From: Marisa cornuarietis
Taxonomy: Eukaryota; Mollusca; Gastropoda; Architaenioglossa; Ampullariidae
Reading direction: 5' to 3'
Assembly: GCA_004794655.1 (NCBI GenBank)
Contig: SMMW01000575.1
Coordinates: 12,537,001-12,601,000, forward strand
DNA: 64,000 bases
In this document: positions 43,001 through 48,752 of the stretch, in pieces
Numbering within the stretch: the stretch's first letter is position 1
Layout: each line of letters starts with the position of its first letter
Translations under genes and position numbers: made by a program
Notes under the pieces: generated by a model
What the model was told of the DNA's origin: nothing
Seen by the model: the letters and a program-made list of their open reading frames with translations, nothing else
Database searches by the model: none

Positions 43001-45892
43001 GATAGTGGAACATGTTAGAGAAGTCACTTCTCAGCTGTTGATAAGAGAAAACTTGATAGCTTTTTGTTGTAGCTATAGACAAAATGTTGTATTACTGCTC
43101 AAATTTTGCAGGCTACTGGCGCATGCCACAAGAGACCATATTGTGAGAGTAGCCAACGAGGCAGAGTTCATTCTTAACCGCATGCGAGCTGAAGACGTAC
43201 AAAAACATGCAGAATTTGAGGTATGCCATCACACTGACCCACATTGCGTGAAGAAAAGATTTTTTTTACATCTCAGTGTTTACTTTCACTGTCTGATTGA
43301 GGCAGTAAGCTAAGAAAGTGCAGTTGATGTCATCAAAGAAGTCCAGGTCATGCTTCATCTTTTGTTGTAGAATTGAAATACTTTTCTAGCCTTTGAATTT
43401 TGCTGTCAGTTTTATTGGAAGTCAGGAACTATAACAAGATTAGAACGGTTGTATTTATTTTTGCCTAAAAATTGCTGTGGGTTTTATTTGTTTTAAATGC
43501 AGGGGTTCATTCTTTATTGAGCACACTTTGTTTTGTGCTGTTTCTTTTCAGTCATTGTCTGCCCAGTTGATGTTAGAACGTCGAGAAGAGGAGAAACTAT
43601 GTGATCACCTGATTAAATCAGCTAAAAGACGTGACCATTCATTAGCTTACAAGCTGCGCGAAAAGGTTGTAAATATCCTTACAAACAAGCATGGTGCCTG
43701 GGGTGAGGGAAAAACAAGGTAGGAGTTGTCTTACTAGGAAAATTTAAAATGGGAGGCAGATGAGAGGATGGTGGCTTGTAAGAAAATTGAAGAAGCATTT
43801 TTAACTCTGAAGGCCTTTGCTGTTAATAATTTTCACGTAAAAATAGTATTATGATTTATCATAAAGGGAAGAAAATTGTTTCTTTGTGTTATGTCTTAGT
43901 GTTCTTACATGAACAGTGACAAGCCATATCTTCTTGTGAATAAGATAATGTGGAACCACCAGCCTATGTGAATAGATTTTTTGTTTTTATTTTTAATTTT
44001 TTTTTAACCAGTGATGCCATGGAGTTCTGGAAGTTGGATGTTTGGGAGGATGACTCTCGACGTCGCAGACGTCTAGTGAGAAATCCACTAGGCTCTACTC
44101 ATCCTCAAGCCACTCTAAAAGCTGCCATTGAGCATGGTGGGCATTTAACTGCTCAGATTTCTGGAATTCACAATGTCATCTCCAGACAAATGCATTGTAT
44201 AATGTAAAAGTTTCACAGTTGTAATTAAAGAAATGATTTGGTGCAATTTTCATTAATAACTCTGTCCGTTTTTGGTTTATGCCAAGAAAGTGATAATTAT
44301 GAGCATTTAACATCCCATTCAAAGGAGACCAAATCTTATCCTATTTATAGCTCATCTGTTTTATTCATTTTTTGGTTCTCTGTGTGTGTGTGTGTGTCCA
44401 TGCATTTGTGTATATGCATGCATGTGCAGCCTTTTCTGTTCCTCTTTTCCAAGTCCATTCATTTATTTGAACTGGTAATTTAAATATTATCTTATATCTT
44501 ATTATATATACTTGCTTTAAATGTACTGCTCTGTGGCCAGTTGTACAACATGTTTCTAAACCTTAAAACTGTTCTAAGGAAGCAAAATGTCTTCTCTGCC
44601 ATTTAGATGCATTGCACAAGAACATACAAAAAATTGTACTGACAGGACGGAAAGTCAGACCTAAACAACTTTATCTTACTTAAAGCAGTTTTAGTTTTAA
44701 ATATTCTAAAATTGTGGTGTGCACTTAAAACTGATTATCTAATAAGATTTAAGGCCTGAAAGTGTTTAAAATTAGAAATGTGTTGTGCAACTGGCCCCTG
44801 CTGTTCAGGATAGGCATAAGGTTAGCATTCACTTAACAGCACTAATTGCATATTATTCAGGTGCCACAGAAGATGCAATAAACCAGGCTCGGGAAGCATT
44901 CCATGCTCACTTGACTCACCTGCGCAAAGTACAGAAGGAGACAACTGACTACACTGACGAAGAGCTTATGATGGAAGAAAAAGACTTTGAGCAAGATTTT
45001 TCAGGTAGGAAACAACAGCCTACCTATGGATTTGTTTTCCTCTTCAAAGAATAACAAGTAGTTTGCACACTTTGTGCTAACCTGATAATACAAAGTGCAG
45101 GTCAAACAGATGAAAGGGCTTTAAGCTTTCCCTCATAATATCCATCTCCATTTGTGTGGTAAACAGGGTCTATGGTTTGTCGAACTGCTAGGATGAATTC
45201 TGAAGAAATAAGTCAGCCAATCTCATATGCAGCAACCCAGAAACAGACATGAAAAAAGACCTGGAACAAAGAGCACTTGTAATTGGGTCTGTGTCCTAGA
45301 CAGAAGTAAGCAGGCCAAAGAAAAAGATGAAATTCGATAGCACACTGGCTTTTCCAGTGAAGGGCCTAAATCTTATCCTGTAAAGATAAACTGTTTTGTC
45401 TGCTTTCACTATTTGTGTCCACTTATAGTAAACAGTGTCACTGAATACATGTGGTGCACTATAAAGTATTTGCATGGGACATAAGCAAAGACTTTGTAGT
45501 CCACTGGACATCGGTAGGCTCCTTACATCAGGTTGGAAGAAAGCAGCTTTCTGCTATGGCTGATTTTCAAATATTCTGCTGTAGCACATTTGTGCATAAG
45601 ACTGCTGTTGAAATTGTAAATAAAGCTTTAAATTTCAGACAAGTTTGAAAAGCTGCTTTTAAAGTGGCTAATTTTTATTTTGAATCTTGTGACAAGGATT
45701 ACCTTTGGGTACAGATAACACATATTTACAGCTCCCTTTGTGATGTGTGTCACAGGCCCTGTGGCACTGTCCACCACCTGTAAACTAATCGTGCCAGGTG
45801 TAGCTGTTAATGGCACAATGTCCATCACCAAGTCTGAGCTGTACTTTGAGATGGATGATGAAGATGTAGAAAATAAGAAGATTGACCCACAG
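4291..45892 (+). CDS. NBEA: Neurobeachin/LRBA orthologue, partial (37 exons, both ends missing)
   Basis: Neurobeachin-family proteins are large cytoplasmic scaffolds on Golgi and endosomal membranes. They act in vesicle trafficking and receptor targeting, and NBEA and fly rugose also anchor protein kinase A. Thirty-seven exons join into 2015 open codons. In the partial protein: armadillo-like start (1-76), ConA/LamG-like fold (about 77-299), armadillo-like/DUF4704 region (about 300-818), acidic linker (about 830-1050), DUF4800-like block (about 1055-1332), acidic linker (about 1333-1690), DUF1088 (about 1700-1969) and the first 46 residues of the PH domain. Human NBEA is about 2950 residues, so the BEACH and WD40 parts should follow downstream. 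Two introns appear to use GC donors. Vertebrates have two paralogues, NBEA and LRBA; an invertebrate is expected to have one gene, so the choice of symbol is a convention. Confidence 0.95.
4418..9724 (+). other. intron 1, AT-rich, no recognised content
   Basis: 5.3 kb of AT-rich, CpG-poor sequence. I see poly-T tracts, a TG microsatellite (7711-7729) and a short copy of the SINE 3' module near 9535-9590. There is no conserved coding block in any frame and no RNA gene was recognised. Confidence 0.6.
9535..9590 (+). repeat. SINE 3' module, isolated copy
   Basis: Contains AACGACCTGAAAAGGTTAT followed by GATGACCTTTACC. The same modules occur in the SINE at 262-535 and near 58730-58790. No tRNA-like head is visible here. 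Confidence 0.55.
9725..9825 (+). CDS. NBEA: NBEA exon 2
   Basis: The acceptor is TCCCCTCCTCCAG. It encodes [20 protein letters not shown], one of the most conserved N-terminal blocks of the family. The donor is GTGG/GTAAGT. It is separated from exon 1 by a 5.3-kb intron. Confidence 0.95.
9826..13036 (+). other. first part of intron 2, no recognised content
   Basis: Low-complexity intron with a CA repeat (11961-11980) and another near 12923-12938. Several open frames of 60-90 codons exist, but none has family features or codon bias, so they are taken as chance. Confidence 0.55.
13037..14990 (+). mobile_element. CR1/L2-like LINE, broken copy split by a foldback element
   Basis: 13037-13252 and 13957-14990 align to the uninterrupted copy at 18790-20045 (same RT core, C-terminal region and 3' UTR start). 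This copy is 5'-truncated at the RT palm and has small deletions: 2 bp near 14338, and about 21 bp near 14447 against 19495-19520. It is interrupted by a 696-bp insertion with an 8-bp target duplication. It is non-functional and lies in intron 2 in the same orientation as the gene. Confidence 0.85.
13253..13948. mobile_element. 696-bp foldback-type DNA transposon with tandem 15-bp subrepeats
   Basis: Exact insertion limits are given by the paralogous LINE at 19001, which lacks it. The flanks are an 8-bp target duplication, GGTTTCTC (13245-13252, 13949-13956). Termini are GGTAACCGGTCG on the left and GGTTCCCGGTCG on the right (complement). The inverted repeats span 13253-13401 (149 bp) and 13831-13948 (118 bp). 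They consist of roughly 15-bp units of the type GGTCGTTTCGACTA and end inward in a shared GAAATGCT(G/A)TAG segment. The left arm has about two more units than the right. The 430-bp centre has no transposase-like frame, so the element is non-autonomous. An 8-bp duplication fits hAT-, P- or foldback-like transposases; the superfamily is unresolved. Confidence 0.88.
15095..15190 (+). CDS. NBEA: NBEA exon 3
   Basis: The acceptor is TTTGTTGTCAG. It encodes [19 protein letters not shown] followed by PDEFFSFPG, the lead-in to the ConA-like domain. Length is 96 bp, phase 0 on both sides. It lies about 100 bp after the end of the broken LINE copy. Confidence 0.95.
15309..15512. mobile_element. palindromic mariner derivative (two 3' ends)
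   Basis: A 204-bp near-perfect inverted repeat within intron 3. The ends read TGTCTGAAAAGTAAC on the left and the same on the complement of the right. Both arms also keep the end of a mariner transposase frame: minus strand 15374-15406 encodes [10 protein letters not shown] and a stop; plus strand 15426-15452 encodes HYFEGETIL. Both halves therefore derive from the 3' end of a mariner element joined head to head. No target duplication was confirmed. Confidence 0.8.
15623..15744 (+). CDS. NBEA: NBEA exon 4 (ConA-like domain)
   Basis: Encodes [20 protein letters not shown] and then LRLDP and KPYIY, the first strands of the ConA/LamG-like fold. It ends in phase 2, completing a Cys codon with exon 5. 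The 432-bp intron before it is nearly half filled by a palindromic mariner derivative. Confidence 0.95.
16093..16219 (+). CDS. NBEA: NBEA exon 5 (ConA-like domain)
   Basis: Encodes [15 protein letters not shown] and [16 protein letters not shown], almost invariant in the family. The acceptor is GCGTGCAG and the donor CAGG/GTAAGT. Confidence 0.97.
16220..17440 (+). other. intron 5, first part, no recognised content
   Basis: AT-rich intron. It holds a short AGGTAAAGGTAAAGG run near 16793, resembling the SINE tail, and a duplicated AAAGTATGACCAC block near 17345-17375. No coding or RNA feature was recognised. Confidence 0.5.
17450..18350 (+). mobile_element. probable non-autonomous element with LINE-type tail
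   Basis: This stretch is distinctly richer in CpG than the intron around it. It ends with AAGTGCTTTGAGCCTGCC and GAAGCGCTATAT (18309-18352), the 3' tail signature of CR1/L2-like elements, directly before the next LINE. No coding block was recognised. It may be a LINE-tailed SINE, an internally deleted LINE, or unrelated 5' sequence of the following LINE. The left boundary is approximate. Confidence 0.45.
18361..20150 (+). mobile_element. CR1/L2-like LINE, 5'-truncated, RT frame uninterrupted
   Basis: One open frame to the stop at 19869 encodes a non-LTR reverse transcriptase from the finger/palm region to the C-terminus. Visible motifs are [30 protein letters not shown] (first catalytic Asp), [22 protein letters not shown] (catalytic YADD), and a C-terminal RVQNSAARL / LHWLPI / AAKQWNSLP / [14 protein letters not shown] segment typical of CR1/L2-type elements. 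There is no endonuclease domain and no ORF1. An ATG at 18256 opens the frame but lies in the tail of the preceding element and is not a real start. The 3' UTR ends with a GCGCTATAAAAAT block and (ATT)n. Dead on arrival by 5' truncation, but little decayed. Confidence 0.88.
20301..20420 (+). CDS. NBEA: NBEA exon 6 (ConA-like domain)
   Basis: Encodes [13 protein letters not shown] and [11 protein letters not shown]. Length is 120 bp, phase 0-0. The intron before it carries the LINE with the uninterrupted RT frame; the LINE tail ends about 130-150 bp before this exon. Confidence 0.97.
20824..20970 (+). CDS. NBEA: NBEA exon 7 (ConA-like domain)
   Basis: Encodes [29 protein letters not shown] and QLGPGYK, the end of the ConA-like fold. 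Length is 147 bp, phase 0-0. Confidence 0.97.
21252..21308 (+). CDS. NBEA: NBEA exon 8 (57 bp)
   Basis: Encodes [19 protein letters not shown], matching the short variable link after the LGPGYK motif in vertebrate NBEA. Phase is 0-0, so skipping it would keep the frame. Confidence 0.9.
21309..23007 (+). other. intron 8
   Basis: 1.7-kb AT-rich intron. Only the SINE at 21633-21850 is recognised. Confidence 0.6.
21633..21850 (+). mobile_element. tRNA-derived SINE, plus strand
   Basis: The tRNA-like head has an A-box-like block (TGGTGGTGCAACAGTTAGC, 21642-21660) and a B-box-like block (TGGGTTCAGCTCT, 21694-21706). The unique body then runs through GTTTACAGGGCTGGCTGC to GCACAAAACACCAATCCCC. A decayed copy of the body is at about 46345-46430. 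This is a different family from the SINE at 262-535. Confidence 0.65.
23008..23151 (+). CDS. NBEA: NBEA exon 9, GC donor
   Basis: Encodes [18 protein letters not shown] and [11 protein letters not shown]. The acceptor is a NAGNAG (CAGCAG), so the first Gln may be optional. The exon ends CCAG and the intron starts GCAAGT, a GC donor in its usual context; no GT donor preserves the conserved join to exon 10. Confidence 0.95.
23308..23370 (+). CDS. NBEA: NBEA exon 10 (63 bp)
   Basis: Encodes [19 protein letters not shown], a very conserved block. The donor is GCAG/GTGAGT. Phase 0-0. Confidence 0.97.
23498..23580 (+). CDS. NBEA: NBEA exon 11
   Basis: Encodes [10 protein letters not shown] followed by a variable linker ([15 protein letters not shown]). 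It ends in phase 2 with a Cys codon shared with exon 12. The intron before it is only 127 bp. Confidence 0.95.
23956..24064 (+). CDS. NBEA: NBEA exon 12
   Basis: Encodes [20 protein letters not shown] and [11 protein letters not shown], armadillo-like helices. The acceptor is TTCTCCCAACAG and the donor AAAA/GTGAGC. Confidence 0.95.
24342..24494 (+). CDS. NBEA: NBEA exon 13
   Basis: Encodes [17 protein letters not shown] and [18 protein letters not shown]. 153 bp, phase 0-0. The acceptor is GTTCTTCAG. Confidence 0.96.
24933..25101 (+). CDS. NBEA: NBEA exon 14
   Basis: Encodes [31 protein letters not shown] and [10 protein letters not shown]. The donor is TTGG/GTAAGT. Confidence 0.97.
25596..25738 (+). 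CDS. NBEA: NBEA exon 15 (DUF4704 region)
   Basis: Encodes [20 protein letters not shown] and [16 protein letters not shown]. The donor TGAA/GTACGG is weak. The following intron contains a LINE 3' remnant. Confidence 0.96.
26050..26515 (+). mobile_element. LINE 3' fragment (RT C-terminus)
   Basis: The frame 26019-26306 encodes [20 protein letters not shown], then [14 protein letters not shown], and after a frameshift LKTHLFI. This is the C-terminal pattern of CR1/L2-type LINEs (compare AAKQWNSLP and [10 protein letters not shown] at 19.8 kb). It ends with an ATAAATGGACAT(CAT)n tail before exon 16. It is a different subfamily from the 18-kb copy. Confidence 0.7.
26540..26637 (+). CDS. NBEA: NBEA exon 16
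   Basis: Encodes [19 protein letters not shown] and [11 protein letters not shown]. The donor was chosen as TATG/GTTAGT because it alone keeps the frame and alignment length into exon 17 (NGVC-TVFKLL). Confidence 0.93.
26638..27886 (+). other. intron 16, no recognised content
   Basis: 1.25-kb AT-rich intron with a TG run near 26957-26972. No element or coding sequence was recognised. Confidence 0.55.
27887..27979 (+). CDS. NBEA: NBEA exon 17
   Basis: Encodes [20 protein letters not shown] and [10 protein letters not shown]. 93 bp, phase 2 to 2. The acceptor is AAATTTTCAG. Confidence 0.96.
28036..28080. repeat. (TA)n(GT)n microsatellite
   Basis: About six TA units run into about sixteen uninterrupted GT units, just after the exon 17 donor. 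Confidence 0.9.
28100..28960 (-). mobile_element. LINE relic, minus strand (RT core to 3' tail)
   Basis: Read on the minus strand, 28904-28569 encodes [28 protein letters not shown] (the YADD active site) and an FLELNIEK...IKGQQV...LRYLGTVID thumb region. Downstream, near 28440-28330, the pattern [11 protein letters not shown]...[16 protein letters not shown] appears in a shifted frame. The 3' end (28135-28105) is an AATAAAGTTTGAG block followed by GATTT repeats. A stop and frameshifts show it is dead. It lies in intron 17, antisense to the gene. Confidence 0.78.
29063..29171 (+). CDS. NBEA: NBEA exon 18
   Basis: Encodes [20 protein letters not shown] and [15 protein letters not shown]. The intron before it carries a minus-strand LINE relic. 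Confidence 0.96.
29659..29734 (+). CDS. NBEA: NBEA exon 19 (76 bp)
   Basis: Encodes [18 protein letters not shown], aligning to the ILTEQ segment of NBEA. The donor is TCAG/GTGAGG. Confidence 0.93.
30131..30254 (+). CDS. NBEA: NBEA exon 20
   Basis: Encodes [20 protein letters not shown] and [18 protein letters not shown]. Its donor region (AGAAG/GTTTGT) forms the first unit of a three-copy tandem repeat extending into the intron, so two decoy junctions lie 47 and 95 bp downstream. Confidence 0.95.
30251..30394 (+). repeat. three-copy 48-bp tandem repeat containing the exon 20 splice donor
   Basis: Units at 30251-30297, 30298-30345 and 30346-30394 share GAAGG(T/C)TTGT(A/G)TC, TTAGAA and AACTGTTACA/AGCTGTTACA. 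The first four bases of unit 1 are the last four of exon 20, so the junction AGAAG/GTTTGT is repeated as CAGAAG/GTTTGT and CAGAAG/GCTTGT. Confidence 0.88.
30574..30766 (+). CDS. NBEA: NBEA exon 21
   Basis: Encodes [16 protein letters not shown] and [20 protein letters not shown], the end of the DUF4704 block. The acceptor is TTTTTTCTTGTAG. Confidence 0.97.
30981..31771 (+). CDS. NBEA: NBEA exon 22, large acidic linker (791 bp)
   Basis: Starts [20 protein letters not shown], then [10 protein letters not shown] as in vertebrate NBEA. About 200 residues of low-complexity, Glu/Asp/Ser-rich, probably disordered sequence follow. It ends with the conserved [20 protein letters not shown] and [12 protein letters not shown]. 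The family's PKA-anchoring site lies in this general region, but I cannot point to an amphipathic RII-binding helix with confidence. Low-complexity purine-rich codons make spurious long frames on the opposite strand. Confidence 0.95.
32189..32342 (+). CDS. NBEA: NBEA exon 23 (DUF4800-like)
   Basis: Encodes [32 protein letters not shown] and [15 protein letters not shown]. The donor is AAAC/GTATGT. Confidence 0.96.
32819..32999 (+). CDS. NBEA: NBEA exon 24 (DUF4800-like)
   Basis: Encodes [40 protein letters not shown] and ILRQCLRL. The donor is CTGG/GTAAGC. Confidence 0.97.
33106..33263 (+). CDS. NBEA: NBEA exon 25, probable GC donor
   Basis: Encodes [16 protein letters not shown], then a Pro/Gly-rich variable stretch. 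The best end is CAAAG/GCAAGA, a GC donor that gives the family-like join [12 protein letters not shown] alternative exists at 33207 (ACCG/GTAAAT, phase 0), which would shorten the protein by 19 residues. Confidence 0.85.
33880..34450 (-). mobile_element. RTE-like LINE relic, minus strand
   Basis: Minus-strand translation of 34464-34255 gives [17 protein letters not shown], the decayed equivalent of the FKYLG-x-x-LSKDG thumb motif of RTE-type reverse transcriptases. The remainder aligns at the nucleotide level with 52500-53000 (shared GTGAGCAGGTCCTG, GCAACCGTGCT, TGAGATTC-like blocks and CCACATTTCACATCC). Located in intron 25. Confidence 0.65.
34671..34778 (+). CDS. NBEA: NBEA exon 26
   Basis: Encodes [20 protein letters not shown] and AVVYRDV, matching vertebrate NBEA closely. 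108 bp, phase 0-0. The acceptor is a long T tract, then AATGTTAAAG. Confidence 0.95.
35140..35290 (+). CDS. NBEA: NBEA exon 27
   Basis: Encodes [20 protein letters not shown] and [12 protein letters not shown], the end of the DUF4800-like block. It ends in phase 1; this starts a run of five phase-1 introns. Confidence 0.96.
35575..36034 (+). mobile_element. LINE 3' fragment
   Basis: A decayed C-terminal frame encodes [20 protein letters not shown] followed by [12 protein letters not shown], the usual end of CR1/L2-type RTs. The 3' tail has GTAAAGCACTCTGAGC, GTGTTATATAAAT and (ATT)n. Located in intron 27. Confidence 0.7.
36549..36872 (+). CDS. NBEA: NBEA exon 28, acidic/poly-Gly linker (324 bp, phase 1-1)
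   Basis: The acceptor is AAAATTCTCAG. It encodes [17 protein letters not shown], then a disordered stretch including an acidic run and a run of nine Gly encoded by a (GGT)n microsatellite (36776-36799). It ends LCPEATEQ. Phase 1 on both sides, so it can be skipped without a frameshift. Little sequence conservation is expected here; support rests on frame, phase and splice sites. Confidence 0.85.
36873..38553 (+). other. intron 28, no recognised content
   Basis: 1.7 kb, T-rich in the first half, with GA and GT-rich runs near 38050-38105. The segment 37560-37850 has a slightly different composition and may be an old repeat, but no motif identifies it. Confidence 0.5.
38554..38700 (+). CDS. NBEA: NBEA exon 29, acidic, with perfect 33-bp duplication
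   Basis: Begins DEEEKEQ and contains [11 protein letters not shown] twice, encoded by an exact 33-bp tandem repeat (38577-38609 and 38610-38642). Phase 1-1, 147 bp. The acceptor (TTTCTCAACATAATAG) has a weak pyrimidine tract. Confidence 0.82.
38577..38642 (+). repeat. perfect 33-bp tandem duplication inside coding exon 29
   Basis: Two identical 33-bp units (11 codons each, [11 protein letters not shown]). There is no synonymous difference between them, so the duplication is recent. Confidence 0.95.
39373..39528 (+). CDS. NBEA: NBEA exon 30, acidic linker (156 bp, phase 1-1)
   Basis: Encodes [17 protein letters not shown] and further Glu/Asp/Lys-rich sequence ending KEQPRE. The acceptor is TTTGATTCTGCAG and the donor GAAG/GTTGGT. 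Phase-symmetric like its neighbours. Confidence 0.85.
39770..40500 (-). pseudogene. DIRS-like retroelement relic (RNase H to recombinase lead-in)
   Basis: Minus-strand reading, with stops and at least one frameshift. First comes [28 protein letters not shown] and LAKALIR (about 40400-40260), fitting the RNase H end of DIRS elements (a WxWC...HIPG...ADxLSR pattern). Next is [29 protein letters not shown] and LVDLPL (about 40125-39915). In another frame, [14 protein letters not shown] and [12 protein letters not shown] follow (to about 39785), fitting the lead-in to the tyrosine recombinase. The recombinase itself and split direct repeats are not seen. The assignment rests on remembered family patterns. 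Confidence 0.55.
40743..41051 (+). pseudogene. RTE-type RT C-terminal fragment
   Basis: An open stretch encodes [40 protein letters not shown] and [15 protein letters not shown]. This is the conserved C-terminal region found after the RT domain of RTE-like non-LTR elements (LLYGSETW...IQTFIN...RILxIRWPE). It lacks RT motifs and the final zinc-knuckle-like end. It lies next to the antisense DIRS-like relic in intron 30. Confidence 0.65.
41905..42516 (+). CDS. NBEA: NBEA exon 31, acidic linker into DUF1088 (612 bp)
   Basis: About 140 acidic, Ser/Glu-rich residues are followed by the conserved block [20 protein letters not shown] and SHGQELLIG. The acceptor is TTGCATTCAACAG and the donor GGCG/GTAAGT. 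Phase 1-1, but skipping it would delete a conserved block. Confidence 0.95.
42716..42842 (+). CDS. NBEA: NBEA exon 32
   Basis: Encodes [20 protein letters not shown] and [13 protein letters not shown], nearly identical across the family. The acceptor is TGGTAACAG. Confidence 0.97.
43112..43220 (+). CDS. NBEA: NBEA exon 33
   Basis: Encodes [20 protein letters not shown] and VQKHAEFE. The acceptor is AAATTTTGCAG and the donor TGAG/GTATGC. Confidence 0.97.
43552..43718 (+). CDS. NBEA: NBEA exon 34 (DUF1088)
   Basis: Encodes [20 protein letters not shown] and LTNKHGAWG. The acceptor is TTTCTTTTCAG. Confidence 0.97.
44012..44136 (+). CDS. NBEA: NBEA exon 35 (DUF1088)
   Basis: Encodes [20 protein letters not shown] and [16 protein letters not shown], including the basic RRRRR run typical of the family. 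Confidence 0.97.
44533..44798. mobile_element. MITE with GGCCAGTTG termini
   Basis: About 265 bp bounded by inverted repeats. The left end reads GGCCAGTTGTACAACATGTT and the complement of the right end reads GGCCAGTTGCACAACACATT, with TCTAA following on both sides. There is no coding capacity. The target duplication is unclear. It sits in intron 35, its right end 62 bp before exon 36. Confidence 0.78.
44861..45004 (+). CDS. NBEA: NBEA exon 36
   Basis: Encodes [20 protein letters not shown] and an acidic stretch ending FEQDFSG. The acceptor (ATTATTCAG) is 62 bp after a MITE that probably forms part of the 3' splicing environment. Confidence 0.92.
45756..45892 (+). CDS. NBEA: NBEA exon 37 (start of PH domain)
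   Basis: Encodes [20 protein letters not shown] and [15 protein letters not shown], the first strands of the PH domain that packs on BEACH. It ends in phase 0 at CACAG/GTAGGA. The following family residues (the EGLHGKW block) were not found up to base 64000. Confidence 0.95.
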
Positions 45893-46344
45893 GTAGGACA
45901 TTCACAATCTATCTGCTGAAAAAAAATTCAAGTGCAAGCTTTTTTTGTTCTCAAATGACTGGGTTTGTTTTCAAAAATTCTAATTTCCAAAATTGTAGTA
46001 AGGTCATCCTCTTTCTTTTGATAAGGCTATCATGCGTTTTCTGTCCTCTACACAAAATAAACTCTGTGACCTGTTGGAATATGGAAAGAACTAATCAACT
46101 TCTAGCTCTGCTGTTGGCTTTAGCACATCCATGATTAAGTGTGAACTCATGGATTTGACATCCTTCTGAGCAGGTTGATGTGCAGAGGCTCATATCTTTG
46201 CAGATGAAAAGTATTTTGCGTAGACCTTAGGAATTTGTACCCCTTGATAGACAACCTAGTCATTTAAACAAAACACTCTTTGGTTGTGCCTTGTTCTCAC
46301 TACTTTGTTATGCAATATATTGTGGTCTAGCTGTGTTTTGTCTA

Positions 46345-46430
46345 GCTTTTGTTTACAAGGCTGGCTGCATTACCATCATATAGCATTAAATGCTGGCTCT
46401 GTGTAAAACAACTTCCACTCCTCTTTTTGG
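46345..46430 (+). mobile_element. decayed body of the 21.6-kb SINE family
   Basis: TTGTTTACAAGGCTGGCTGC and the following GTGTAAAACAACTTCCACTC segment match, in order and spacing, the body of the SINE at 21750-21830. The tRNA-like head is not recognisable. Confidence 0.5.
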
Positions 46431-48039
46431 TCTCTTCTATATTTGTATTATGTGCTTTAGGTCATTATTTTTCTTTGTAATCCTGCCAAAGATCATAAAC
46501 AAATCAACTTTTCTTTTCTTTATGTTTCACATACATTAGTTGCTTTGTGACAGAAAACAGCTGCTGACAGAAGCAGCTTGTATATGCTCTCAAGAAGGGG
46601 CTTTTTTTTACAGTTTTCATCATAGTGTGTGATGTTTGTGTGTCTGATGTTCTCTCTGGACACTCCTCAGGCTGTTTTTCATTCAGATTGTATGTTGATC
46701 CATTGTGCAATTGTAAATTCCCCAGCATTATGTACTGTGAAATGTGCCCACATCACACAATATGTATTGCCAATCCAATGCCACCTATCTCACACAAGAC
46801 ATTGTTTACTGAAGAAGAGAGCATTTTCTGCAGGTAAGTAACTGTGCATCATTCTTATTTGACCAGGTGTGTATACACCTTGTGTGCACTGTGATGCACA
46901 TTTAGTGCACACATTTTGCGAGGTTTGTCATCTTTAGGATGGTCAGAATTGGCTTCTCTTTAACTAGCCTTCAAGAGAGCAGCCACTGATTCCTGGCAGC
47001 TTTAACATTTTGATTGAATGGTGACTTTGTCTAGCCAGTTATTTTTTTCTAGCTACTTTCTTTACACTTGGTTATGTCACGCAAATCTCGGATAGGGGAG
47101 TGAAGGGCCAGCGTGAAGATATAGGAAAAGAGCCAAAAGTATGGCTCCATTCGTCCCTGGTGGCAATTGAAGCAAGAGTTGTAGGTTTTGCTGGCACCAG
47201 ACACCTTGTAGAAACACTGCTATAGATCCATAAACGCCTGCATGGTGATTTCACATGTTAATCCTTCATTGATTCTTGTAGAGCAGGCATTTGACCAACC
47301 TGCACATGCAAGATTATTCATTCCTTTGGCGTTATGGATGAACACGCCGATATTTTTCTCCTTTTTTTTCAAATAAAAAGAAAGATCCGAAATAATAATG
47401 AGGATGGCTTCACAGCGGACGGGGCTTCTGAAGGTCAGGCGAGAAGCATTTCGTGTTTTTGATGATGATGTAGCGGCGATTACTCAGAGTAACGCTGTGC
47501 ATCGTTCACCTGATGCTCCAGTTGTCACGTCTTGTTGAGCGCAAGACATACCGGAAGTGCATTTAAACCCTGTCGTAAGTCTAAATTGCAGGATTTCCTG
47601 GTGCTAAACTTATCTTTATGGAGATGAAGCAAGATTCATTAAAATACAAACCTCTGTTAATGAGGTCATTTCGAGAGAGAGGTAGCAATGGCTTGCCTCA
47701 TCTTTCTCTCTCTTTTTTGAAAGTGAACTCGCGAGTTTGGTTTGGGCAAGGAGTGTGCGAAAAGAGATAGTCCGTTCGAGAGGAAGGCAGGCTACTGCTG
47801 TCACATTTGATTTACTCCCTGTCATTGTACTGCCTCGACCCCTTTTCTTCTGTCTCAGGTTCTCACCCCTCATGGTTCCCCCCACCCACCCAACCTCGCA
47901 GTCTCCTCCCTGTCCATCTCTTTTAACTCTGCTCCCTTCTTCCCTCTGAGTTGTACGTGTGTCGTCACCAAGTGCAGTCACACATCACTTTTTTGTTTTT
48001 AATGTCTTCGAGAAATCATTACTGCTTGTGCAGACGCCA

Positions 48040-48320
48040 ATCTTTGCTTGAGCGCACGAGAGAGAATGAGAGGTGGAGACATGGCAAGTCTTTGCTCCCC
48101 ACGAACGTAAGTAGATGAGAGAGGCGAGCTGTGTAGGGAGTGCGGAGGTTTAGAGAAGAGCCGCCCCGTGCTATGACACCGGCTGACGCTAATGCAGTTG
48201 TACAGGTCAGCAGCACAACACCGCGCGCTGCACCTTGTCGCCTGTCGGCGTGACGTGTAGCCGTGTCACGTAGCCACGTAGCGCGCGTGTTTGACGTCAC
48301 CCGACGTACAGCCAGTCGTT
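48040..48320. promoter_or_regulatory. CpG-rich block with a palindromic CRE
   Basis: A dense cluster of CG dinucleotides, including ACGTAGCGCGCGTG, ends in TGACGTCA (48292-48299), the full cAMP response element palindrome. A second TGACGTCA is at 50692-50699. No TATA box or conserved first exon is seen. Candidate only. Confidence 0.25.
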
Positions 48321-48752
48321 ACTGTTGTTAGTAGCCTGTAGAAGTCAGACATTTCCCTCCATCAAATGCTCAGTACACTGTAGTCACTTTTGGGAAACTG
48401 GCTGGAGGAGGTAGTAGGGGGCGGGGGAGACATTTTGGTCAGTTCCAAGAAAATCGGGTGTAGATGCAGACCTAGCATGAATTTAGATCAGAACTTTTTA
48501 TTTTTTAAAAATGGGAACAATAGAAGCGGAATAAAATGGTGGGGAGTGGAGGACAGTATAAGCAGAAAAACATTTTGAAACATTTAATTTAATTGGCAAG
48601 AAGCCCTGGAGGCATTTTTAGCCATAACATCAAAGAATACATGTAATCATACAACAACAACCTCATCACACAGTAACAATCTCACCACAGATGGTGACAG
48701 TGTGACAAAATGTATAGACGAATACATGATGTTAAAACTATATATATATATA

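Noticed and set aside
46629..46841. Open frame ending at a strong donor (CTGCAG/GTAAGT, 46834) in the last intron
   Set aside because: The donor is good, but the upstream frame shows no PH or BEACH residues and no convincing acceptor. Kept only as a possible cryptic exon.
47616..47981. 121-codon minus-strand frame
   Set aside because: Low-complexity Gly/Arg composition and no recognisable motif. Not supported as a gene.
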